Under the pieces are notes generated by a model. That model was not told the DNA's origin. It saw only the letters and a list, made by a program, of their open reading frames with translations, and made no database searches. A program made the position numbers and the translations under genes. Source: Rachycentron canadum (lineage: Eukaryota > Chordata > Actinopteri > Carangiformes > Rachycentridae). Taken from it: DNA of 64,000 bases. The stretch spans positions 2,142,110-2,206,109 of the forward strand of contig CM076659.1 of the NCBI GenBank assembly GCA_038496675.1, read 5' to 3'. Position 1 is the stretch's first letter. Every line of letters starts with the position of its first letter. Shown one piece after another: positions 25,109 through 36,705 of the stretch.

Positions 25109-25584
25109 TGACGCAGCTCATCACAATAGATAATAAAATATTCCTGAAAAGGAATGTGAGCATTAATGGGACTGGACAACTGACTATACTTATATTTCAT
25201 AGACCTACAGTGAGCACATACACTTAAAGCTTATTCCAGAGAAGCCTTATTGGATTTTGTTTGCTTTCTCGTGGCAGATCTCAAAGCTCACAATCTAATG
25301 GGTGATATCACACTGGGTTGACACTTGCTGTTTGAAACAATGACCTCGTGTCAAACGGTTTGTTGCATCAAACAAACTCCTAACATGGACTCACAGCTGT
25401 CCGAGGTCGTCCAACAATAAAAGTATCTATGTATTGTAAATCAAAATAGAAGCTTAAACCTGACAGCTACTGATTTAAACATGATTTAAGTCCTGTAACA
25501 GGTTCCTTGTCTAACTGTACATTTTTTTTATTTTGGGATAAACTTAACTATATCATGTGATTTTCTTTCCTACGATTTGGAGAC
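25109..25584. other. Segment splitting family A copy A3
   Basis: About 475 bases of sequence not shared with other A copies separate the two halves of A3. It has no open frame and no recognised repeat. It may be an unknown inserted element or a rearranged piece. Confidence 0.5.
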
Positions 25585-25715
25585 GCAGAGATCTGCCTTC
25601 TCCAAATATGGTTACTCCTGGTTTTAAAAACAAAAACAAGTTAACAAATTACAAACTGGAGGCTTCAAACAAACAAAGCAAAAGGATGACGTCACGGTGG
25701 GTGACACTTGGGCTA
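25585..25715 (+). mobile_element. Family A element copy A3, right part
   Basis: 'CCAAATATGGTTACTCCTGG', 'ACAAATTACAAACTGGAGGC' and 'TTCAAAC' match the right half of A1 and A4. It contains a perfect CRE palindrome TGACGTCA at 25,687-25,694 followed by CGGTGGGTGAC. Confidence 0.8.
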
Positions 25716-26839
25716 AAGTTCTTCCAAATGATCTTTCCATTTAAACCAAATATCAAACCAGGAACCAAAGTATCACTGTTCAACAAAGAGTTTGCTCTCT
25801 GTAAATGAGCTGTTTCACTGACAGACTGAGAATCTACAATATATAATTCATAACATAGATTATTAAGGTGCTGAACTTCACCAGGAGATGAAAATCAACA
25901 ATTCTTTCATATGTGAAAATTCTTTCAAATTAAGGATATTTCTGTGATCAGGGCAGCTTTTATTCCATAACTAAATTCAAATGTGTTCAAATTAAAAAAT
26001 GTACTTCTAGTGTAAAGTCTTGTGTTGAGAAAGCCAGATGGACTGAGGGAAGCTAAGGTTAACAGCGAGCCTCAGAGCTGAGGAGATACTTCAGAGGACA
26101 GGGAGGAAACGAGTTGAAGGGAGGAGAAAGGCATGACCTCTCTTGGCCACACCACCTCATCCAAAGGATTAACCAAACAGGGGCCACTGACAAACACTCA
26201 GGAAATCAGAACCACATGCTTGAAGGGAGTTGTACTGAGATGCTTATTTGTTTTTGCTAAATTAATGGGGGCTAATTGATAATGTCATTACATCATGGGA
26301 GGGGCACGGGGAAGGGCAGGGGTAAAAATCAAGGAATGCTGCCCATCAATCCTCTTTGAATACCACAGATGCTGGACTCTGGTCTACCCAGAAGATTAAG
26401 ATCTGTTGAGTTAACCAGGAGCAGACCTGAGTCGAACCCACCACTGCAGTCTGTGCAGGATATGACACATCACATGTCTCACAGGCTGGTAATCACATAT
26501 CATTTAACCTCAAAACGAGCCGACTAACACCAGGATTAACTCATCAAAGCGGCCGTGTTTGTCCTGTTTTCATATCGGGAATCATTTCTGAAAATCTGCC
26601 CATTTTCAAGAGCCAAGTTTCACAAATATTCAATATTGGAGATAAAGCACGATGGCAACCAACAAAGAAGGCAAAACAAACATGGCCTCCACGTGAGGAT
26701 GTGATTGTTAAAAGAATGTAAAAACAGCCCTGCTGCAAAATGCCGACTCGTTCTGTTTCCTTCCTCCACTAAATTCAAAACGGAAACAATACATTTCTGA
26801 AGGTTGTGGCCAGTTTGGTTATGAAAGTCATTTTTAATG
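25716..26839. other. Unique non-coding DNA with G-quadruplex motif
   Basis: No gene. The G-rich motif at 26,297-26,322 is noted separately. Two minus-strand frames (26,544-26,738; 26,620-26,901) overlap the SINE and have no domains. Confidence 0.5.
26297..26322 (+). other. Canonical G-quadruplex motif
   Basis: G3-A-G4-CAC-G4-AA-G3-CA-G4: five runs with loops of 1-3 bases. Predicted only. Confidence 0.7.
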
Positions 26840-26985
26840 TCTTGTGAGGGAGTAACAGGAAAGATGGGGAGGTGGGGGGGTGACAAGTCGCAAAGGGCCA
26901 TGGATCAGACTCAAACCCAGGCCGCAGCAGTTAGGACTAAGCCTTGATGAAACAAACTCTCCCAGGTGAGCCACCTTTTTTTTTT
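26840..26985 (-). mobile_element. tRNA-derived SINE, copy 1 of a head-to-tail pair
   Basis: On the minus strand a degraded box B (GGTTTGAGTCT, 26,907-26,917) is followed by 'GGCCCTTTGC', the body of the widespread percomorph tRNA-SINE. The tRNA head is at the right ('GGTGAGCCACC' on +, i.e. GCTCACC on -). It is older and more diverged than its neighbour. It has no coding capacity and depends on a LINE for movement. Confidence 0.75.
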
Positions 26986-27002
26986 TTTTGTTGTTGTTGT
27001 TG

Positions 27003-27182
27003 TTTTTTAAATTTATTTTTTGGGGCAGTTTTCATTCTTACTTTGAAAGAGAGGGAGGAAAGTTAGAGAGAGAGAGAGAGAGAGGGGGGAGGACATGCAG
27101 CAAAGGGCCGTAGGTCGGATTCGAACCCAGGCTATGACAAAGCCTTGGTGGTATTTGCTCCACCAGCTGAGCCTCTGTGACC
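27003..27182 (-). mobile_element. tRNA-derived SINE, copy 2 of the pair
   Basis: Read on the minus strand: GGCTCAGCTGGTGGAGC (tRNA-like head), a perfect pol III box B GGTTCGAATCC (27,117-27,127), then 'CGGCCCTTTGCTGCATGTCC', a pyrimidine tract made of the (GA)n run at 27,065-27,082, and the tail 'TGCCCCAAAAAATAAA'. This is the standard order for the percomorph tRNA-SINE. A (TTG)n/poly-T run at 26,976-27,006 separates it from copy 1. Confidence 0.85.
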
Positions 27183-27317
27183 AGTTCGATGCTTCATTTA
27201 CTTTGACATGAAAACTCAGGATCAATAATGAGGCACATTTCTAACAAAGTAACAGCCTCTTAGAAACTGAAACTAATGGAACCAGATGCCAGAAATAATT
27301 TATTATGTTAACCTTAT

Positions 27318-27680
27318 TGGGATTAGTGCTCCAAAGAATGAGCAGAACTCAGATCAGATAAAGAGAGAAACTTCAAATCAGCTCTAGAACAACACAAACA
27401 CATGTGTGTAACTTTCTGTGTTGAAGTTTTCTTTGGTTATTCTGGTTTACAGTGTTTTTATCTAGAAAATAAGGAGAAATTCACTGTGTTTTTAGTTTCC
27501 TCTTGTTCTCTAAGCTACTATCCCCTATTACAGTGAACAGAGTCTTTACTGAGTCACAGATATAATGTGCTGAGGTTGAGCTGAGTCTGAAGATGAGGAG
27601 ACTTGGAGACATTTTTAAAAATGACAACTTTTATAAGCAAAAATACAAAGGAGGAGCCTTAATATGAGCCTAAAATAAAG
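27318..27680 (+). repeat. Family B repeat copy B3
   Basis: Matches the right half of the 57-kb copy: 'CCAAAGAATGAGCAGAACTC', 'AGAACAACACAAACACATG', 'GTTTACAGTGTTTTTATC', 'CTATCCCCTATTACAGTG' and 'GATGAGGAGACTTGGAGA'. It lies in opposite orientation to B4, about 1.6 kb away. Confidence 0.9.
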
Positions 27681-29262
27681 AAAATCTGCAGTGATGCTAC
27701 ATTTACTGTCATATTATGTAATAGTCTGTGTGAACAGTATGTGTTAATAGAAATATACAGAGTGAGACTCTTCAGTCAGTGGGAAATGTCAAACATCATC
27801 ACTTTAAAAAACAGTTTATGACACTAAAGTCTGTCATTTACCAAATGTTACTGATAAAAGAGGAACAAATTTTGTCATCATGAACTCAGATCATTTAAAA
27901 TCAACAAATATCACAATTAAAGAAAAAACACACTGGATGAATCAGCAGTTGACGGGCAGATCGTCTGTATCTGCTTACAATCATCACCACTTTGTGTAGT
28001 TGAGGGCTGCAGAGCAAGTGCAGCTGTGGGAGAGAGGATGGTGGCTCATGTGCTGCACAAGTGATTTAGGAGACAGTGGGGGGTGGAGGGGGCGGAGGTG
28101 GGGGGGTTAGAGAAGGAAAACAAGTTCATTACACTTCCATACTTGCATATCACTCCCCGAAGACCTGTCAATGAAGACAGTGGAGAAATGAGTGGGCCTC
28201 ATCCTCTCCTCCAAAAAAAAAAAAAAAAAGTCATTAGAAGAAGCCCTGGGGTGAACATGTCATTTACAATTCCTACCCCACGACCTTTGACCTACTCTAT
28301 GGGGTCACTACTTCATTTCAAACAGTTTGTGTTGCTCCGGTTGCTCACCAAGCACAAGTTTCATGCTTTCTCCCAAACAGCCTAAGCCTGTTTTGTGCGT
28401 GTATCTGTGTAGGTTGCAGGGGTGGTGTGATGGCAAATGATTACAAATGTCTCCGTTCTAGCATAATTGGATCAAGCTGACTCAGAGCTTATTGAACAAG
28501 ATCTCGGTTGTTTCGAAGCAGATGGATTAACAATTAAATTTGTTTGATAATTCCGTGGAATACACCTTGAACAGAAAATAAGACGCATTAACTTGAATAA
28601 ATTAGGTTCTTCCCACAGGGAATATCATTAGCGGGGAATTCCTTCTCACAGCTTCCCAAAAGACTTTGTCTCACTCTTCATCTTTTTAAATGGAGGAAAG
28701 CGTCTACAGCACGTCTCATCTCTTTCATGCTGCCTCTACCTCATAGTTTGTATTTGCATAGTGCTAATCTGTTTTACAGTAAATGCTCTGGAGCCATAAC
28801 CTCTTGTTTGCAGGAGCTACATCCTAATAAAATATCACAAAGGCCACTGAAATAGCTTTCACAGCCATAATTAAATCTAGATGTTTTTATGTTGTTTTGA
28901 ATGTAAATTGTTGTTAGATACCACTTGCTGATAATATCCTCTTAAATTATAATAATAATGTACTTAACACCAGAAACACAAATTTGGGAAACGTGTGGGC
29001 TGGAAATGTGTTTAAATCAAGATCCTCCTTTGCAAAAAAGATCTTTTTTTTTTAACGATGAAAATATAAACAAAAAATGTAGGGTGAGCGATGTTTTGAT
29101 TTAATTGTTAATCTCTGATGAATAAAATGAACCAGAGCATCAAGATGTGACTGTAGTTGGCAACCTACGAAAGACTCCAATAAATATTCTGAGAAATGAA
29201 AAGAAAATAAACAACAGTGGGACATTTATTCATGTAATTCAAACCTAAAATGTTCACCCTTT
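27681..29262. other. Unique non-coding spacer between inverted family B copies
   Basis: No gene. A G-rich run lies at 28,077-28,106 and a poly-A run at 28,213-28,229. The 28,430-28,880 part is unique and CNE-like. The 100-codon frame at 28,083-28,385 crosses the G-rich and A-rich tracts and is not credible. Confidence 0.45.
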
Positions 29263-29632
29263 TAGAGCCACATTAAAGCTTTTCTGTTTTTTTGTAATAA
29301 AGTTTTAAAAAATGTCCCCAAGTCTCCACATGTTCAGAATCAGCTCAACCTCAACTAATTATACATGTCACTCAATAAAGACTCTGTTCACTGTAATAGG
29401 GGATAGTAGCTCATAAAACAAGAGGAAACTAAAAACACACAGAGTGAATTTCTCCTTATTTTCTAGATAAAAACACTGTAAACCAGAATAACCAAAGAAA
29501 ACTTCAACACAGAAAGTTCCACACACGTGTTTGTGTTGTTCTAGAGCTGATTTGAAGTTTCTCTCTTTATCTGATCTGAGTTCTGCTCATTCTTTGGAGC
29601 ACTAATGATGAAAAATCAGCTCCAAAGCCGCG
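29263..29632 (-). repeat. Family B repeat copy B4
   Basis: Reverse complement of the right half of the family: 'TTTTAGAGCCACATTAAAGC' (outer end), 'CACTGTAATAGGGGATAGTA', 'AAAACACTGTAAACCAGAAT', 'GTGTTTGTGTTGTTCTAGAG' and 'GATGAAAAATCAGCTCCAAA'. It stops at 'AGCTCCAAAGCC', close to where B3 stops. Confidence 0.9.
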
Positions 29633-32600
29633 GAACAATAACACTAAAGAAAATATGATTTTTGGATGCGTAAACACTTCTATGAGCCTAAGACGGTTAA
29701 ATAAGCTGAATTTTTTTTCACAAGTGTGCGTCACAGTTTTGTCGTGACGTCAGAGTCATTATGTAAAAATGATCCCATCCTGTCAAAACAGACTTTTTTT
29801 CAAATCAGAAACAATGTTTGTGTTGAAAGAGCCATCACAGCCACTGAGGTTAAGGTTTGATGTCTTTATGAGGAGTGAGGTGAGTAGAAATATGTGCTGT
29901 ACCTGTGTACGAGTAATACGTTTCACATTAAAATCAACTGGCAACCCATTAAACTGGTGCAGAGCCTCCCAGCTTGGACTTGGCCTGTGACTCACCAACA
30001 GCACAGAGATAAGCCCTCGCTCCATAGAGCCGAGCCTGCAGTTAGCATATTAGCTTGACGGAGGAAAATAATTTGTCAAAACCTTATTTTTAAACCACTA
30101 TGAATGTCATCCTGTGTTGCTGCTCTTAATTGAAATGTAGTTGGCTCAAGCGAGGAAATATATGGGCACACATGGATGTTGTCGGCAGGATGTTTTATGG
30201 TGATGGTAACCACACCTGGTTAATATTAGCATCCTCCTTACTGTATACTTTAAATTCCTGATGTCAGTTTTAGTTTGATTTATCTGCGAGAGGTTAGAAG
30301 TTGTTAAGAAATTCAGCATTGTGTTTTTTAACAAATCTGAGATTTTCTGATAACCAGGTTGATAAATATGTAAAACATTTTTACAGATTATTTCGACACG
30401 AGGTCATTTCTGAGATAACTGAGTGCTGCACTAACACTGCGACATGACTTATGGTCGGCCTCTCGAGGTTTGTCATCAGGCGGAGGGACTAAGCCATTTC
30501 ATGTGGCAAACCTCTTCAGAGGACTTTGTTCAGGGAGCTTGGTTGGACGTCTTAACAGCTGCAACAGCGGAAATAATTCACATTGTGAGCTTATCTTCAG
30601 TGGATTTCTCTATTGTTCAATGGCTCCGTTAAACCTGCTAATCACCACCTTTGAATATCTGAATGTAAAGATTTAAATAGTTTCTCTAGCAGTCACACAA
30701 AGCTGTGCAGATCCACATCCGCCGTTACTTATTATCATCTGTTGTGCTCTTTTCAAAAACTACAGGTTGAAATTAGTTTCCCCCTCCTCCTCCTCCTCTT
30801 CCTCCTCCTCCTCCTTCATGAACCTTGCCACAACCCCAGGCTCCTGAACCCACTTGTACATTTTAGGCCTCGATAATAAACCAACATCTGCAGAACTTAC
30901 AAGTGCTTCACCAGAGTTAATTGAGTAAATTGAAGCAAGCTGCATAGCAGTGCTGATCTATGATCCCCTGTTGAGGGCCCAGAAGGGAGACAACAGATTT
31001 ACTGCGCGGACAGTGGGCGGCCTTTTGTTCAGACCCTGGTTCATGGGAAGTTTGAGGTCAGTCAGGATTAAAATATCTTAGGGAACAAATGGAGAAATTT
31101 GAGTGCAATATACGGAGCGCTCTGCCAGTTTTTTTTTTTTTGTTTTTTTTTTAACCAAGGATCCAGGTGTGATTTATTTGATTTTAAGCCCTAAGTCCCT
31201 TTTTCATCTTTTTTTTTTTTTTTTACCCATTCTCTATTATTTGGGATTTATAGATAACATGAGGATCGGCCCCTTTTAACAAGCCCTTTAGTTCTGGTTG
31301 ACATAACCGAGAGAGAAACAGTCACGGATATAAACCCAAACAAACACCAAAATATCTATTTCCGTTCTCTTGGGGGCAATAATGCTTGGCCTCATTAAAG
31401 TGGTCTTTAAGAGACTATGACAGACTTCTCACAGATGCAAACATGAGATTCTGTGGGGGGGGTTTGTACTCTCTTTAGTCTCGTCTCCTGCCTGTCAGAA
31501 ACTGTGCAGAAACATAAATTCATGCCTTTGTGCATCAGTTCAGAGGGACAGAAGGAGCAGTAGCATTGCTAGCAAGTTAGCTGTACGCCACAAAAATCCC
31601 TAAATGATCCAGGAGCTATGGAAATGAGGAAAGGTGATATGTTAAGCAAGCATGCATATCAGATTCATTTGGAAGGGGCATAACAATTTTTGTTACCAGG
31701 GTCAAGAGTTTGATCCTGGGTTTCTCCTGAAGCAAAGAGCCAGGTGGCCGAGGTGCTTCTTTCATACTGTGATTGTGTTAAATTGAGCATTAAAGAGAAC
31801 CACTCAAGGGCCCTGGTACAATGTGAGCAGGGAGATGTGACTGACATTGATAGGACTGAGCCCGCTGACGTTCAGGGATGTGGACAGAAACCCTGCAACT
31901 TCCCCTTAATGTTTATTTTGTCTCTTAAGTTTTTATTGACGTGTGGGTTTTAATGAACCAGTTGCTATTTTTATTTTTCCAGAGACGTTTTTTGGTCAGA
32001 GCGTCTTAAATTTAGGATAATTGAACATTTAGCTTTGAACCTCCACCATAATTGTGGTCTGTTCCTATCTATCTGTTCCTCTCAGCCCTGTTGGTTGGAC
32101 TGGCTAACAGAGTTTTCAGAGTGGGAGGCAGCCATGTGACTTGGAAGAAGACAAAGGCGAGAGGATTTAAATGTGGATTTGAGTCTTGAACAATGGAGTG
32201 ATGGAGCAAATATGCCTTGATGGCCCAGAAGGACTCTACCGTGTAACAAAGGGAGCTGCTACTGATTTTCTTTGAGGTTGAAAAACCACCAAAGACGATT
32301 GACTCAGCCACTTACTTTAGAGGAAAAAACTGCTCGGGTTTCTCTGACTTTCCTCGCTGTGTTTTCTGTGATCATTAGTAAACCCATAAGACAGCATGTT
32401 CTTAAATGAGTAAAAGAACTTTGGAGGCTCAGTTCTGCTTTGAATGTTTTTTTTAGGAGCATTTTCCTTGACTTGATTTAGTACTGATGAGCATAACTTT
32501 TCCACCCAGAGATCCCAAATCAGCACCACCCATCTCTTCTCATTTCTACGACATTTTTGTACCATTTCCAACGAGGAGAAGCAGATTCCTGCCGTTTGAC

Positions 32601-33499
32601 TTTATGTCTCAAGGTTAAGCTCTTGATGGTTGCACTTATCAAAATTAGGTGCTGAAGAAAAAAAAAGTATTTGACCAGGGAGACTGTTCCTTAGCGCCTC
32701 GCTGGAAGTGAACACTTTTCTTCAAACGCCCTAAAAATATTTTCCAGTATTTTTCAGTTGCTGTTGTTTGTGTAGCACAAGGAAACTGTGCCTGACAGTT
32801 GTTGTGCAGCCATTATAAATGCTTTAGGTTTTGTTGGACACATCACCTGAGGCCCTTAAATGTGTTTCTTTTGCTGTTATTGCACCAGTTTTTGCCTGAT
32901 TTCATGTTTTTCCTTAAATTATCGTAACTAGTATCTTCTTCCATGAATCATAGTGCTGATTACATGTCTGTAATATGTCTCCTTCAGATTGTGTGTTATG
33001 TGGTAATGCATGAATATTATGGGCAGAAACTGTTCCATAGCATGAGTTCACATTAGGTTTAGGCTGATAGGTGATAGCATTGAATATTGAGATGTTTTCT
33101 ATAATACTGAAAAAAGAAAAATAGAAAAAGAAAAAAGAATCACTGCTGTACATTGTCCCTTGTCCCTTGACATATAAAAACTATATACAGCTACTATAAT
33201 AATACATATATATATGATAAAAACACCTAAAACATAAAATATGATACAAATATATCTGATTATAGTATAAATTCCTCTGAGCTCTGTACTCCATCATCAG
33301 ACTTGTCAGTACATCTCAGCACTGATTGGCCATGAGTGTTACCAGCCCCTAACACACCCGCTGATAAAGTATGATAATGGATTCTTCCTCATCCCTCTGT
33401 TTCCATGTGCACTTTGGATGAACTGCACATTTAAAGAACTATGCACTTTACTGGACTTGTGCACTTTAATGCACCAAATCAGCACAATATGTTTGAGGT
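29633..33499. other. Unique non-coding DNA
   Basis: No gene. A (CCT)n run lies at 30,784-30,815 and T-rich runs at 31,129-31,152 and 31,211-31,224. The 30,400-30,680 and 32,590-33,070 parts are unique and CNE-like. The frame 31,744-31,953 (+) and the overlapping minus-strand frame 31,665-31,847 have no known domain. A short AT microsatellite-like patch is near 33,204-33,218. Confidence 0.45.
30784..30815. repeat. (CCT)n microsatellite
   Basis: CTC/CCT triplets with one CTT interruption. On the minus strand this produces a run of glutamates in a chance frame. Confidence 0.9.
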
Positions 33500-34000
33500 G
33501 TAACCAACTTGGACTCTGGGGCTAAAACGTGAAGCCAGTTCTGAATAGTCTTAAACTTTCGCTCCATCTAATGACCATCAGGGGGCGACTCCACTGGTTG
33601 TTAAAGAAGTCAGATTGTATTGAAGTCTATGGGAAAATGTCCCTACTTCTCCCTTGATTTATTAGCTCAGTAAACGTTTTCTTAATGAGTTTATGGTCTC
33701 AGTCTCTAGTTTCAAGTCTTCAATACAACATTTTTTAAATGGTGGTCCCATTTAGAGGAAAATAGAGCTGGGAATGAATTGGGGGGGCGTGGTTACTGTG
33801 TGATTGACAGACTGTACCACCCAATCAGGATAGAGTACAGAGCAGGTCAGCTCCACCCCTCACTCCTCCTCAGCTCCACCTTCTCCTCCAAAGATGGTTT
33901 CTTCAGCTTTGTAAACCAAGATGGCCGTTGGTCAAATTATAAACTGAAGGCTTCAAAACAGCAGCTCACAGACTGATGGTGACGTCACGGTGGGTGACTC
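33500..34000 (+). mobile_element. Family A element copy A4, near full length
   Basis: The most complete uninterrupted copy. It starts near 'AACTTGGACTCTGGGG'. The CTCF-like core CCATCAGGGGGCGA is at 33,575-33,588. The full body follows: 'CCACCCAATCAGGATAGAG', 'AGCTCCACCCCTCACTCC', 'CCAAGATGGCC', 'GAAGGCTTCAAAAC'. A perfect CRE palindrome TGACGTCA is at 33,980-33,987. A TA-rich terminal repeat like that of A1 is not clear at its left end. No coding capacity. Confidence 0.85.
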
Positions 34001-34030
34001 CAAACCGTGTCGCTCAGGTGAATTAAAGAA

Positions 34031-34175
34031 GAGTTGGGCTGCACGACTAATCAAAATATTGTTGAAATCGCAATATGGCAAAGTGCAGTTATCAAAAGGT
34101 AAAATGTGTCACCTTTCTTGTGCGTTGTTAGCATCGTAAGCATTAGCACCATTTCTATATTGTCCAGCCCTAAAG
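34031..34175 (+). mobile_element. MITE-like element E1
   Basis: Opens with GGGCTGCACGACTAATCAAA, continues with 'ATTGTTGAAATCGCAATATG' and closes with 'TATATTGTCCAGCCCT'. The ends are inverted relative to each other (AGGGCTG... against ...CAGCCCT). This is the look of a common fish element whose copies contain 'GCTGCACGATTAATCG'. It sits only about 30 bases after A4. Confidence 0.6.
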
Positions 34176-35884
34176 AAGACGGTTCTCTACCAACCTATTG
34201 GTAGAGAGCAGGGCTCTCACTTCCTGCGAGGAATCACTCAGAGTTGAATCACTCGCTATGCATTTTTGCCGTGTGCAGACCTGCATCTGTTCCCCCAGCC
34301 GTCTGTAACAGGAACATCCTCTCCCGGGCTGCTGTTGTTATTCCACACAGCTACAAGGATTGCAACGTACAAATAGCCTCAGCTGCTTGTGGCAAATTGC
34401 CATGTGGCATTTCCTAAGTGCGTTCTCCAGCGAGGCATCTTCCGAACCTCTGCCGCGTCTTTAATGTGTTTGATAATGTCTGCTAACGGTTCCCAGGTCC
34501 AGGTGAGAATTCACAGGTGAGGATAGTTAGTGTGGGGCTGCCAGGGATCCATCTGCCTCCACTGTGGAGCATTTCAACACATCACTGTTTGCCCAGTGTG
34601 CGTTTTGGCTGTTGTTGAGCTGCCGTGTGATTGGCCCAAATCATCCAAACCAGACTTTCACTACAGTGTTTTTGATTAAAGGATAATGTAAAACATAAAC
34701 AGCTCTTTTATTTGTCAAAAATATTCCTTGTCTCCCACTAAGTTCACAGAACTCAAGCAGCCAATGGATTTATCTAATACATAATAATCAAATTATAGTT
34801 GTGAGAGAATTACTCTAATTGCCTCTACAGTCCCTCTTTGACGCACACACAGACCCATCTGTCTAATAAGGACATTCACAAGTAAAAATTAAAGCATATG
34901 CTATTATCAGTGAAGATGATTAAACATTTAGGCCAAATCTGGCTCCATTCCCAACTTGAATTTACAACCAGATCTTTTTCATGTTCCTTGTTAAAGCACA
35001 CAAGTCTCATTATCTTGCCCAAAATACAAAGGCTGCCTTCCCTCTGCCAATAAATTTCCTCATGATTGGACGCAAAAGATAATTAGCCATGTTGTATCAA
35101 TGGGCTGCCAGCCACACCATCTCTTGAAACCTTTCACGCCCAGACGTGGCCAACAATTGGCTTCGTGCCTCCCTCATTCACGTACAGTTGAGTCAGTGAG
35201 CAACTGCATGAGGGTTTCACAATGGGAGAGGGGAGGGAGTGACACACACAGAGCAAAACAGGCCGAGAGAGAGAGCAAGGGAGGAAAAGGTGGGAGGGGG
35301 GGAGGGAGAGAGAAATAGCGGGCCAAACTCGTTTTCCGCTTGATGGGTTAGCTGCAGAGAATGCGCCTTTACTAGGTAAATGATTAAGGGGGGTGGGAGG
35401 GGGACCTATGCTGCTCTGCTATTATGTGCTTCAAAGGTCTCCAAAGGCAGGTTAAATGAAAAGCAAATGTGTTGCCCTGCTGCTCAAATACCTCAAATGT
35501 TTTAGCAGGTGCAAGCAATGAAGAGGTGGGCAGTGACAAGCAATGTGCTGCACCTTGCTTGGGAATCGCGGATCCTCCCGTTTGGGGAGACGGAGAATGT
35601 CCGAGGGGTGAAGTGAAGGTTCAGCGTCCCTCTGTGTGAGGGAGGTCGAGCTCTGCTCAACGTTCCCACCACTCTAGACCCTCATCTTACACACAGGTGA
35701 AAAGGCAATTGGGTGCAAGTGACGTAGCTGAGGTGGTGGAGATTGAGATCTGTTTGCTTTGAAGGGCTTGGTATTTTATTCCCAAAACAAATTTCAAGTC
35801 TCTTTAGTTGCACAAGTACCTTTAAGGGTTTTCATGCTTGCTTGATAATTACTTTCACACATGTATGAACAGTCATACAGTGAG
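34176..35884. other. Unique non-coding DNA, purine-rich patch
   Basis: No gene. The 34,340-34,510 and 34,680-35,100 blocks are unique and CNE-like. A purine-rich patch with several G runs covers 35,255-35,315 and includes a G-quadruplex pattern at 35,291-35,306. The frame at 35,100-35,318 ends in this patch and is not credible. Confidence 0.45.
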
Positions 35885-36080
35885 CAAAATGACATCAAGG
35901 GGTAGTTTGGGTCATTTGAGGTGGGGTTGTGTGAGGTACTTGTACGTAGTCGGCGTATTACCTGCAGTAGATTTAGATCGGCGCCCGCCCAGGTGAAGCA
36001 TGTGCTTTATTTTGACGTCAAACCGCCCCTTCCTTTGGAACTACAGTTTCTCAAACGCATATTCCTACACACAGACGTAA
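35885..36080 (+). repeat. Probable dispersed fish repeat fragment
   Basis: 'GGGTAGTTTGGGTCATTTGA', 'GGTGGGGTTGTGTGAGGTAC' and 'GTATTACCTGCAGTAGAT' resemble a dispersed repeat I know from other percomorph genomes. There is no second copy in this window, so the call rests on memory. Confidence 0.45.
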
Positions 36081-36084
36081 CTAT

Positions 36085-36432
36085 GGTTAGGGTCGTAGTC
36101 GATCAATCGATCTAATTTTATTTTCGATTATGATTTTGGCTTCCAACAATTATGAAAACAAGCACATTTGCATTTTTGAACCGATTTTTAAGTTTATGAT
36201 CCACGTGTGACATGAATGGACTATGTTTGGGTTTTTTGTCTTTATGAAACACCTTCAAATAACAAACATTAAAATGGGAATGATCGTTGTTAAACACACA
36301 ACCACAATAATCACTGAGGTTTTAATTTATTGTCTAATTTGTTTTCCCGTCGAATTGTATTTAAAGTTCAAAAAGACTAAAAGTATTTATGAAAAGTTAA
36401 ATAAATGCATTGAGTCCATTGATTTACAATCA
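36085..36432 (+). mobile_element. MITE-like element E2, left part
   Basis: 'GTCGATCAATCGATC', 'TTTTCGATTATGATTTTGGC' and 'TTCCAACAATTATGAAAAC' are the left end of a common fish non-autonomous element. The match stops where the SINE begins and the other end of the element follows the SINE. A 71-codon frame within it is meaningless. Confidence 0.6.
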
Positions 36433-36600
36433 TGGTAAATAACCATGACCCCTGGTAGAACGTGGACCACTATGGCTCAGGCCTGGGTCCGAGTCCAACC
36501 CATGATCCTTTGCTGCAAGTCATTCACTCACTTCCAACTTCCTGTCTCAATCTCTTACTGTATCTAATAATAAAGGTTAAAAAAGCCTCAAGAAATAATT
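36433..36600 (+). mobile_element. tRNA-derived SINE inserted in element E2
   Basis: Box B-like GGTCCGAGTCC (36,486-36,496) is followed by 'CATGATCCTTTGCTGCAAGT', 'CTTCCTGTCTCAATCTCT' and the tail 'ATAATAAAGGTTAAAAAAGC'. This is the percomorph tRNA-SINE in plus orientation, complete but diverged. It separates the two halves of E2, so it landed later than E2. Confidence 0.85.
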
Positions 36601-36705
36601 TAAAAAAATAAATGAATAATAATGACAACAACAACAAGAAGAATTTCAATATTTATCACAATAATTGTGAACGTGATTAGTATTTTTGCCATAATTGAGC
36701 AGCCT
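36601..36705 (+). mobile_element. MITE-like element E2, right part
   Basis: 'TTTATCACAATAATTGTGAA', 'CGTGATTAGTATTTTTGCC' and 'ATAATTGAGCAGCC' form the right end of the same element type, with the CAGCC terminus. Confidence 0.6.

Noticed and set aside
26900..27182. tRNA-like box B and head, possible tRNA genes
   Set aside because: The flanking body and tail are those of a tRNA-derived SINE, and no cloverleaf with paired acceptor stem can be drawn.
34138..34160. Word TAGCACCATTTCTATAT, resembling the start of miR-29
   Set aside because: It lies inside a MITE-like element, differs after the seed and has no hairpin partner arm.
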